From: an uncultured Prevotellaceae bacterium
Lineage (GTDB): Bacteria > Bacteroidota > Bacteroidia > Bacteroidales > Bacteroidaceae
DNA: 50,646 nt
NCBI GenBank assembly: GCA_946415645.1
Contig: CAMKTJ010000018.1
Coordinates: forward strand, 1 to 50,646
Reading direction: 5' to 3'
The notes under the pieces were generated by a model. It ran no database searches, was not told where the DNA came from, and saw nothing but the letters and a program-made list of their open reading frames with translations. A program made the translations under genes and the position numbers. Positions 33,899 to 41,033 of the stretch are shown here, one piece after another. Every line of letters begins with the position of its first letter. Position 1 is the stretch's first letter.

Positions 33899-35414
33899 AC
33901 AGAAGCATATAACTGATACGGCCGGAATGCTGCACGACAGGAAGATCTGCGTCATAATACCTACCTATAACAATGTAGGTACCATTGCCGATGTGGTACA
34001 GAGAACCCTGTTGCAGTGTCAGGACGTTATTGTGGTGAACGATGGCAGTACCGACGGTACCCGTGAGCTGCTCCTGCAGACAGAGGGCATCACCTTGGTA
34101 GATTATGCCCCCAACAAGGGGAAAGGTACGGCACTGAAACACGGATTGCAGAAGGCCCTGCAGATGGGCTTCGACTATGCCATTACTTTGGATGCCGACG
34201 GACAGCATTACCCCGAGGACATTCCCTTGCTCCTCGATGCTAACCTACGTCATCCGGGAGCCCTGCTCTTAGGTCAACGCAAACTGGATGGTGTAGAACG
34301 CTCGGGAGGCAGCAAGTTTGCCAATGCCTTCGGTAATTTCTGGTTCTGTGTACAAACCCTGCATTATGTTCCGGATACCCAGACAGGCTTCAGACTTTAT
34401 CCTCTGCACAAGCTGCACGGCCTTTCTTTGCTGACATCACGATACGAGGCGGAACTGGAGTTGTTGGTTTCATCTGCTTGGAACGGAGTAAAGATTGTCT
34501 CCGTGCCCGTGAACGTCTATTATCCGCCCCGTCAGGAGCGTGTATCACACTTCCGTCCAGGCCCTGATTTTACACGTATATTCATACTGAACACCTTCCT
34601 GTGTCTGCTGGCACTGGTATGGGGTTATCCTATGCTACTGCTCAGAACTGCGGATACCGTAGCACGTACGGTCTTTGCCCTGTTGGTTTATCTGCTGGGA
34701 CTCTGTATTATCATACCGCTATCTATGATTTACGTGCCCATAGCCAAGGTATTCAAATTAGGCAGCCAACCCTTGCATACACTGCTGTACGCCACTGGCA
34801 AGGTGGTATCCAAGCTACTGTACATAGCCAGCGGAAAGGTGAGCATCTACAACACTACCAACGAGACGTTCAGTAAGCCTGCCATCATCATCTGCAACCA
34901 CCAGAGCCATCTGGATCTGATGGTGCTGTTGGGTTTGACCCGTAAGATGGTGTTCCTGACCAACGACTGGGTTTACAACAGCCCGTTCTTTGGCTATATC
35001 CTGCGTCATGCCGAATACTACCCCGTCTCTATGGGATATGAACAGCTTAGGCCTAAGATAAAGGCGCTGACAGACAGAGGATACTCCGTGGCTATCTTCC
35101 CCGAGGGAACCCGCTCGGCGAATTGCAGGATAGGCAGGTTCCACAAGGGTGCCTTCCAGTTGGCCAACGACTTGCAGATTGATTTGCTGCCTCTTGTTTT
35201 GGACGGTGCCTGCAGAGCATTGCCTAAGGGCAGTAAAGTTATGCACAGAAGTCCCATCACCCTGCATATAGAGAAAAGGATAAGTCCGGAAGAACAGGAG
35301 CGCATAGGAGCTACCGTTCAGGAGCGTGCCAAGTGGTTCCGTAGGTACTACATCGGCCGGTTGTCGGATATTGAGGAGCAAGGGGCAAGGAGCAAGGGGC
35401 AAGAGAATTGTTAA
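33888..35414 (+). CDS. glycosyltransferase-acyltransferase fusion
   Basis: The 508-residue protein has a GT2 domain (18-225; CVIIPTYNNVGTI, VVNDGSTDGT, LDADGQHYPED), two hydrophobic segments (about 232-252 and 262-285), then a PlsC-type acyltransferase (330-490) with NHQSHLD (His338, Asp343) and FPEGTRS. The fusion would make a glycosylated anchor and acylate it at the membrane, fitting polyene-lipid assembly. ATG 33888 is preferred to 33846, which lies deep in the preceding gene. The tail EEQGARSKGQENC comes from a heptamer array. Confidence 0.88.
   Translation: MTSEQKHITDTAGMLHDRKICVIIPTYNNVGTIADVVQRTLLQCQDVIVVNDGSTDGTRELLLQTEGITLVDYAPNKGKGTALKHGLQKALQMGFDYAITLDADGQHYPEDIPLLLDANLRHPGALLLGQRKLDGVERSGGSKFANAFGNFWFCVQTLHYVPDTQTGFRLYPLHKLHGLSLLTSRYEAELELLVSSAWNGVKIVSVPVNVYYPPRQERVSHFRPGPDFTRIFILNTFLCLLALVWGYPMLLLRTADTVARTVFALLVYLLGLCIIIPLSMIYVPIAKVFKLGSQPLHTLLYATGKVVSKLLYIASGKVSIYNTTNETFSKPAIIICNHQSHLDLMVLLGLTRKMVFLTNDWVYNSPFFGYILRHAEYYPVSMGYEQLRPKIKALTDRGYSVAIFPEGTRSANCRIGRFHKGAFQLANDLQIDLLPLVLDGACRALPKGSKVMHRSPITLHIEKRISPEEQERIGATVQERAKWFRRYYIGRLSDIEEQGARSKGQENC
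35376..35403. repeat. four-unit heptamer array in a C-terminus
   Basis: GAGCAAG, GGGCAAG, GAGCAAG, GGGCAAG total 28 nt. The array is identical base for base to 50359-50386, 15 kb away, and codes for the last residues of the GT2-PlsC fusion. Confidence 0.9.
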
Positions 35415-35420
35415 ACATTT

Positions 35421-36278
35421 ATGAATTCAGCAATCAGAATAGTAACAGCCATCTTGTTTGCGATAATCGCAACAACTGCCTCTGCCCGGATAAACATCTG
35501 GGAGGGTACATCCTGCCACAAGGAGGTGTGGATGACACCCTATCTTGCCAAGGGAGGGACGGACATTGCCGTTATTGTATGCCCGGGCGGAAGCTATTTC
35601 TGGCACGACATGAATGCCGAGGGGCGCTGTGTGGCCGAATGGCTGCAGGCAAACGGCATATCGGCCTTTGTACTGAAATACCGTACGGCACAGACGCCTG
35701 CCTTTGTGCTCAGATACAGATACCTGTTCAGGGGCGTCAGATACCCCGATGCACAAGACGACCTCAGGCAGGCATTAAAGATTGTCCGAAGCAGAGCATC
35801 AGAGCTTGGCATCGACCCTAAGAAGGTGGGAGCCATGGGATTCTCGGCAGGCGGACATCTGGTGATGTCGGGTGCCGAACTGTTCTCAAGCTCTGAACGA
35901 CCCTCATTTGTAGCCCCTATCTACCCCGTGGTAACAATGGTGGAGGATTGTGTGCACAAACGTTCCAGAAGGGCGCTGCTAGGCGACAACAAAAAGAACA
36001 ACCGGGAACTGAGAGAACTATTATCGTTGGAGAGAAATGTCCCTGCCGACTGTCCGCCTGTCTTCCTGGTTAATTGCAAAGACGACCCCATCGTACAATA
36101 CCATAATGCCGAGCTGTTGGATGCAGCACTGACCGCACGGAATGTGCCGCATGTATATCTTCAGTACCAGATGGGAGGGCACGGATTCGGGGCTTCTGAA
36201 ACCAAGGGAACGCCTGAGTGCAGGCAGTGGAAAAATGCATTTCTGAATTGGATAAAGACATTATACAAGAATGACTGA
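35421..36278 (+). CDS. exported alpha/beta-hydrolase esterase
   Basis: The 285-residue protein has a signal peptide (1-22) and the acetyl-xylan/BD-FAE-like hydrolase fold: VIVCPGGSYFWHD oxyanion region, nucleophile Ser142 in GFSAGGH, Asp221/222 in NCKDDPIV and His254 in MGGHGFGA. Within the operon it might trim or transfer acyl groups on the polyene lipid in the periplasm; alternatively it is a carbohydrate esterase picked up by the cluster. It overlaps the exporter gene by 8 bp. Confidence 0.82.
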   Translation: MNSAIRIVTAILFAIIATTASARINIWEGTSCHKEVWMTPYLAKGGTDIAVIVCPGGSYFWHDMNAEGRCVAEWLQANGISAFVLKYRTAQTPAFVLRYRYLFRGVRYPDAQDDLRQALKIVRSRASELGIDPKKVGAMGFSAGGHLVMSGAELFSSSERPSFVAPIYPVVTMVEDCVHKRSRRALLGDNKKNNRELRELLSLERNVPADCPPVFLVNCKDDPIVQYHNAELLDAALTARNVPHVYLQYQMGGHGFGASETKGTPECRQWKNAFLNWIKTLYKND

Positions 36279-38763
36279 CATCACCCTGAGGATATACGAC
36301 TATATGCGTCGCCACACAATGCTGTGCGTGACGCTGTTCTGCCTTGCCACGGCACTGTTGGTGGGGTTGGTCAGTCGTATCCGTTTCACAGAGGACATAT
36401 CGGCCTTCCTGCCGCTGGAGGAGCAGCACAAGGAGTCGTTGCAGGTCTATCAGGATATCTCGGGTGCCAGTAAGCTGCTGGCTATCTTCCAGCTGAAAGA
36501 CACTACGCAGACGGATGCAGAAGAGCTTATCTGTGCCGTGAACGACTTCGAGCACTACCTCTCGGCTACCGATACTTCGGGCATCATCCGCGAGGTTACG
36601 GCACAGGTGGATTATGAGGGGATTGCCGCCGTTGCCGACTTTGTGTATCAGAATATCCCGTTCTTCCTGACGGAACCCGACTACCAGCGCATAGACAGCC
36701 TGCTCAGCATCCCCGGATACGTAGAAAGGCAGTTGCAGGAAGACCTTTCCATGCTGATGTTCCCAACCTCGGCCCTGATGGCACAGAACATCCAGCACGA
36801 CCCGCTGAACCTGTTCTCTCCTGCATTGCAGCAGCTGAGCAGCAGCAATCCCTTGGCAGGCAACTTCGAGCTGTATGACGGCTATATCTTTACCCGCGAC
36901 ATGAAGCGGAGCCTGGTTACCCTGACCTCGCCTTACGGCAATAGCGAGACACACAACAACGCCAAACTGATGCAGATGCTGAACTGCGTGACAGACAGCG
37001 TACAAGCGCATAACCCATCGGTATCCGTCCATTACATAGGCGGCCCCAGCATAGCCGTCGGCAACAGTACACAGATCAGGCAAGACAGCATACTGTCCAT
37101 TACCCTGGCAGTGGTACTGATTCTGGCACTGTTGTACTATGCCTTCCGCAGCCTTCGCAACATCCTGTTGGTTGTACTGTCCATATCATGGGGGTGGCTC
37201 TTCGCCTTAGGTCTGTTATCGCTCTTCCGGCAAGACATATCCCTGATAGTGGTAGGTATCTCCAGCATCATCGTCGGCATTGCCGTCAACTACCCGCTGC
37301 ATCTGATAGCTCACGCCTCGCATACCCGCGATATGAGGCAGGCACTCTCCGAGATAATCTCACCACTCATCATTGGCAACATCACCACCGTAGGAGCCTT
37401 CTGCGCCCTCATTCCCCTGCAAGCTGTCGCGCTAAGGGATTTGGGCATCTTCAGCGCCCTGCTGCTGATAGGCACCATCCTGTTTGTGATACTGTGGCTG
37501 CCGCATATCGTCAAGATGAGGGCTCCCCAGCAGAGCCACAGCACAGCTCTTCTGGATTGGATAGGAAGCCTGAGCCTGGAGCGACACAGATGGGCAGTAG
37601 TACTGATAGGCATACTGACGCTTGTCTTTGGGTGGTTCAGTCTTAGAACCGGCTTTGATGCCAATATGAGCCACATCAACTACATGACTGCCCAGCAGCG
37701 CGCTGATATGGAGTTTCTGCAGCAGCTGACGCAGGGAGCAGCATCCGACCGCCAGAGCATTTTTGTGGTCACAGGCGGAGGCAGCATCAATGAGGCATTG
37801 GAGCGTTCCCAACAGATACAAGACACCCTCTGCAGCATTGCAGACAGATATAAGGGATGCACCATACGTTCCTGCAACCGATTCCTCTGTTCAGCGGAGG
37901 AGCAGGCACGCAGGATAGATAGATGGCAACGCTTTACCGCACAATACACTCAGCTTTTAGGGCCGCAGTTGACAGAGCAGGCAGTTGCTCAGGGCTTCAG
38001 TTCTGATGCCTTTGCGCCCTTCTGTGAGACAATGAGCCAGCAGTACCAGGTGCAGGATCTGTCCTACTTCAAGCCCCTGCAGAGCATCTACGAGGCGCAC
38101 CTCAGCACCGACTCGCTATCGGGCCGTTACCGCATCGTTACCGCCCTGACGGTACCCAGTTCCGCCACGGATTCCGTCCGCAGGGAGATTGCTGCTATCC
38201 TGCCTTCCACGGCGTTCTGCTTTGATATAGAAAGCCTGAACAGCACCTTAGCCGGTAATCTGACGGATAATTTCAACTATGTGGGATGGGCCTGTGCTCT
38301 CATCGTCTTCCTGTTCCTGTGGTTCTCTTTCAGGAACTTCAAACTGGCTTTGCTGACATTCCTGCCCATGACCATCAGCTGGATATGGATTCTGGGCATC
38401 ATGGCAATACTGGGCATACAGTTCAATCTGGTGAATGTGATACTGGCAACGTTCATCTTCGGTCAGGGCGACGACTATACCATCTTTGTCACCGAGGGGT
38501 GCCTGTACGAACGCAAACATGGCCGCAAGATGCTGGCAGCACACAAACGCTCTATTGCCCTATCGGCACTGATTATGTTCATAGGCATCGGCTCCCTGAT
38601 ATTTGCCCAACATCCTGCCCTCCGCTCGCTAGCAGAGGTCACCATAGTGGGCATGTTCTCTGTAGTGCTTATGGCCTACGTCATACCGCCGCTTTTCTTG
38701 AAAGTGAAGAGTGAAGAACGCCGAAGGGGTCGCGAGCTAAACGCGAGAACGAAGTGGCAATGA
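36271..38763 (+). CDS. MMPL/RND-type exporter
   Basis: The 830-residue inner-membrane protein has two repeats, each a first helix followed by a large periplasmic loop and then five helices (about 262-410 and 660-810). RND signs include SIIVGIAVNYPLHLIAH in the first half and IFGQGDDYTIFVTEG in the second. Such MMPL proteins export lipids and occur in aryl-polyene clusters, presumably passing product to LolA. The C-terminal residues after FLKVKSEE come from GTGAAGA repeats and a short unrelated stretch, so the native end was probably near 38700. Confidence 0.88.
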   Translation: MTDITLRIYDYMRRHTMLCVTLFCLATALLVGLVSRIRFTEDISAFLPLEEQHKESLQVYQDISGASKLLAIFQLKDTTQTDAEELICAVNDFEHYLSATDTSGIIREVTAQVDYEGIAAVADFVYQNIPFFLTEPDYQRIDSLLSIPGYVERQLQEDLSMLMFPTSALMAQNIQHDPLNLFSPALQQLSSSNPLAGNFELYDGYIFTRDMKRSLVTLTSPYGNSETHNNAKLMQMLNCVTDSVQAHNPSVSVHYIGGPSIAVGNSTQIRQDSILSITLAVVLILALLYYAFRSLRNILLVVLSISWGWLFALGLLSLFRQDISLIVVGISSIIVGIAVNYPLHLIAHASHTRDMRQALSEIISPLIIGNITTVGAFCALIPLQAVALRDLGIFSALLLIGTILFVILWLPHIVKMRAPQQSHSTALLDWIGSLSLERHRWAVVLIGILTLVFGWFSLRTGFDANMSHINYMTAQQRADMEFLQQLTQGAASDRQSIFVVTGGGSINEALERSQQIQDTLCSIADRYKGCTIRSCNRFLCSAEEQARRIDRWQRFTAQYTQLLGPQLTEQAVAQGFSSDAFAPFCETMSQQYQVQDLSYFKPLQSIYEAHLSTDSLSGRYRIVTALTVPSSATDSVRREIAAILPSTAFCFDIESLNSTLAGNLTDNFNYVGWACALIVFLFLWFSFRNFKLALLTFLPMTISWIWILGIMAILGIQFNLVNVILATFIFGQGDDYTIFVTEGCLYERKHGRKMLAAHKRSIALSALIMFIGIGSLIFAQHPALRSLAEVTIVGMFSVVLMAYVIPPLFLKVKSEERRRGRELNARTKWQ

Positions 38764-38829
38764 AGAGTGAAGAATTTGCTACCGCAGTGTTAGCTAACCG
38801 CTAACCTCTCAATGTTCAATGAAATAAAA

Positions 38830-39063
38830 ATGAAAGAAAGAATAAAAGAATTATTGGAAGACATGCTGCCATTGGTGGACTTGGAATCCGACTTCCTGTT
38901 TAGTGACCTCGACTCACTGGGCGTCACAACCATCCTGATGACACTATCGGCAGAGTACGGCATAGAATTAGAGGCGAAAGACGCCACACCCAAGAACCTC
39001 AGGAACCTTGACAGCATAGCTGCTATGGTGGAGGAGAAGCTGAAAGTGAAGAGTGAAGAATGA
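38830..39063 (+). CDS. acyl carrier protein (ACP3)
   Basis: The 77-residue acidic carrier has the attachment site at Ser29 in SDLDSLGVTT. ATG 38830 fits the usual ACP start; 38812 is an in-frame alternative within a TTCAATG repeat tract. The end (LKVKSEE) and the stop are provided by a four-unit heptamer array. Next to an AMP-dependent ligase, it may be the carrier loaded with the aromatic starter. Confidence 0.85.
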   Translation: MKERIKELLEDMLPLVDLESDFLFSDLDSLGVTTILMTLSAEYGIELEAKDATPKNLRNLDSIAAMVEEKLKVKSEE

Positions 39064-39073
39064 AGAGTGAAGA
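39046..39073. repeat. four-unit heptamer array forming an ATGA junction
   Basis: GTGAAGA, GTGAAGA, ATGAAGA, GTGAAGA total 28 nt. The third unit differs by one base and thereby creates both the ACP3 stop (39061-39063) and a ligase start (39060-39062). Confidence 0.9.
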
Positions 39074-40406
39074 ATCTGTTTTAGAGATGCATTGTATAGA
39101 AGATTATCTGAATCTTTGGGCAGAAGAAAATCCTGCTAAGCCGGCAGTTATCTGTGACGGGGAAACGCTCACCTATGAGCAGTTGTGGCAGCAGGTGAAG
39201 GAACGCAGCAGGGAGTATCAGCAGGCGGAAGGCAGTGCTGTGCTTGTCCGCAATACCCAGAGCATCGACTTCCTGATTCAGTACTTTGCCACACATCTGG
39301 CAGGGAAAGCTGCTGTACCCGTAGAGGAAGACTGTACCCCCGACCGCCTCGGCTCCATACAGCATCAGATCAACGCCTGCACCATCCCCGTGGACGTGGC
39401 AGATATCCTCTATACCACAGGCACTACAGGGCAGCAGAAGGGCATCATGATTAGCCACAAAGCCATCATAGCCGACGCCGAGAACCTTATCTCCGCTATG
39501 CAGTTCACAAAGGACCTGCTGTTCGTTATCAGCGGCCCCCTCAACCACATAGGCAGCCTCAGCAAGATATGGCCCACCATCATGGTAGGTGCCACACTCT
39601 GCATCACCTCTGGTATGAAGGACATGAACCGCTTCCTGCAGGCACTGAGCCTTCCCTACCCCAAGGTTGCCACCTTCCTGGTTCCTACCAGCATACGCAT
39701 GCTGTTGCAGTTTGCCAGAAAGGAGTTCTCCGGCATTGCCGACAAGATAGACTTCATAGAGACGGGAGCCGCTCCTATGTCGCAATCCGATATGGAAGCC
39801 CTCTGCCAAGTTCTCCCTCACACCAGGCTGTACAACACCTACGCCTCCACCGAGACGGGAATCATCTGCACACACAACTACAACTCGGATTACTGCGTAG
39901 CAGGATGCCTGGGCCGCCCCATGCCCCACTCCTCTGTCTTTATCACCCCCGAGGGCAATGTCGCCTGCAAGGGAGACACCCTGATGGTGGGTTATGTCGG
40001 CGATGAAGAACTGACCCGCAAGGTACTGCAGAACGGTACCCTTTTCACCTCCGATTGCGGACGAATCGACCAGCAGGGGCGCCTGCATCTGACGGGTCGC
40101 ACGGGAGATATCATCAACATTGGCGGCTACAAAGTCAACCCCATTGAGGTTGAAGATGCCGCCCTTTCCTTCCCCGCCGTTGCCGACTGCATCTGCGCTC
40201 CCAGTCCCCACCCCGTTCTGGGAACTGTTCTGAGGCTGTATGTAGTACCAAAGAATGACACCGTCATCAACAAGAAAGAGCTGGCCGCCCATCTGACGCA
40301 AAAGCTGGAACATTATAAGGTCCCTCAGCTCTTCAGCATTGTAGATCACATAGAAAGAACATACAACGGCAAACTGAACCGCAAGTTTTACACCACCAAC
40401 ACTTAA
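39060..40406 (+). CDS. AMP-dependent acyl/aryl-CoA or ACP ligase
   Basis: The 448-residue adenylating enzyme activates a carboxylic acid, probably the aromatic starter. Motifs are ILYTTGTTGQQKGIMISHKA (ATP loop), IETGAAPMS, YNTYASTETG, GRTGDIINIGGYKVNPIEVE (hinge) and the catalytic Lys region YNGKLNRKF at the end. It is shorter than typical ligases (about 500) because the N-terminal part is trimmed. Start 39060 overlaps ACP3 by 4 bp but lies in a repeat; ATG 39087 (MHCIEDYLNLW) is a strong alternative. It is the last gene of the operon. Confidence 0.85.
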   Translation: MKSEESVLEMHCIEDYLNLWAEENPAKPAVICDGETLTYEQLWQQVKERSREYQQAEGSAVLVRNTQSIDFLIQYFATHLAGKAAVPVEEDCTPDRLGSIQHQINACTIPVDVADILYTTGTTGQQKGIMISHKAIIADAENLISAMQFTKDLLFVISGPLNHIGSLSKIWPTIMVGATLCITSGMKDMNRFLQALSLPYPKVATFLVPTSIRMLLQFARKEFSGIADKIDFIETGAAPMSQSDMEALCQVLPHTRLYNTYASTETGIICTHNYNSDYCVAGCLGRPMPHSSVFITPEGNVACKGDTLMVGYVGDEELTRKVLQNGTLFTSDCGRIDQQGRLHLTGRTGDIINIGGYKVNPIEVEDAALSFPAVADCICAPSPHPVLGTVLRLYVVPKNDTVINKKELAAHLTQKLEHYKVPQLFSIVDHIERTYNGKLNRKFYTTNT

Positions 40407-40477
40407 CGCTATACCTAACCATGGTACAAAGATACAACATCAGCATTGCGGTTCTCGAATAAAGCAAAGACATAAAG

Positions 40478-40632
40478 CGCGGTCATTTTGGTCATTTGGT
40501 CATTTGTCAAAATCAATTTCAAAAAGTGTCAAAACCGCCACTATAATAAATATTTTATATTTATATATAGTGAGCAAATGACACAATCCCGAAATGAAAA
40601 TGACCATTTTGACCTTGACCACTTTGACCGGC
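40478..40632. repeat. nested inverted repeat with TGACC/GGTCA iterations
   Basis: The left arm holds three GGTCATTT-type units (about 40481-40508). The right arm holds the complements (ATGACC, TTGACC, TTGACC, TTTGACC; about 40600-40632). Inside are GTGTCA...TGACAC and an AT-rich core bounded by CACTATA and TATAGTG. The whole could extrude as a cruciform. It recalls iteron or recombination-site architecture, but no replication or recombinase gene is adjacent. Confidence 0.6.
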
Positions 40633-40781
40633 ATAATGAAAATATTTGCAAATTTCTTGCCCCTACATTCATAGACCGCAATGTCAGTGTTGTATCTTTG
40701 TAATGTCAAACAAGAAGAAATATTCCTCGCCAACTGGGCAGTAAAAATTCCCTAACTGGAAAAAAAGAAACCCCTACCTAA

Positions 40782-40811
40782 GCCCCCTCCCTGCTCCCCC
40801 TTTGGGGGGAG
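40782..40811 (+). repeat. GC-rich element, copy 4
   Basis: A 30-bp variant beginning GCCCCCTCCCTG with a CTCCCCC-TTT-GGGGGGAG hairpin. Confidence 0.85.
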
Positions 40812-40838
40812 TGAAGATTAACCAGCCTCTAACACACA

Positions 40839-40866
40839 CTCCCCCAAAGGGGGAGACGGAGGGGGC
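40839..40866 (-). repeat. GC-rich 28-bp element, copy 5 (inverted)
   Basis: Its reverse complement is identical over 28 bp to the copy at 42978-43005. The two flank the 41034 gene and its promoter as inverted repeats. Confidence 0.9.
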
Positions 40867-40906
40867 TTCCAAACCACTAATAATATGTTAAAAGAAATTA
40901 AAAACA

Positions 40907-40936
40907 TTTGAACCGCCGTTATATTTACTAACTTTG
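40907..40936 (+). promoter_or_regulatory. promoter of the 41034 gene
   Basis: TTTG (40907-40910), 18 nt, then TAACTTTG (40929-40936). The spacer is 1 nt shorter than usual. Confidence 0.6.
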
Positions 40937-40957
40937 TGCGTGTAATAAGTAAAAAGG

Positions 40958-40999
40958 AACGTAAACGTAAACGTGAACGATAACGCAAACGAAAACGAA
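40958..40999. repeat. seven-unit hexamer tract in a 5' leader
   Basis: Seven units of AACGnn (AACGTA, AACGTA, AACGTG, AACGAT, AACGCA, AACGAA, AACGAA) lie in the transcribed leader of the next gene, 34 nt before its start, and continue as CCAAACAAA-type repeats. Confidence 0.85.
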
Positions 41000-41033
41000 A
41001 CCAAACAAACCAAACAAACAACACACCAAACGT

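Larger units (their letters stand above)
40407..41033. other. gene-free region with repeats
   Basis: About 630 bp follow the polyene operon. They hold a large imperfect inverted repeat (40478-40632), two GC-rich 28-30-bp elements in opposite orientation (40782-40811 and 40839-40866), a promoter (40907-40936) and a hexamer tract in the leader of the next gene. A 13-codon frame at 40703 (MSNKKKYSSPTGQ) overlaps its would-be start point and is not annotated. Confidence 0.6.

Noticed and set aside
36070..37083. 337-codon minus-strand frame
   Set aside because: It is antisense to the esterase and MMPL exporter; composition and lack of motifs indicate a shadow frame.
39081..40349. 422-codon open frame on the minus strand
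   Set aside because: It lies entirely opposite the AMP-dependent ligase, whose motifs are unmistakable; the minus frame has no recognisable domain and is a by-product of codon composition.
40427..40434. minus-strand TATCTTTG after the ligase stop
   Set aside because: It has no properly spaced upstream element and would only transcribe antisense to the ligase.
40488..40703. 71-codon frame after the polyene operon
   Set aside because: The HFDLDHFDRH sequence is a reading of the TGACC iterations in the inverted repeat.
40693..40741. TATCTTTG (40693-40700) followed by a 13-codon frame
   Set aside because: The ATG at 40703 would precede the transcription start and no TTTG lies at the right distance; probably chance or a remnant.
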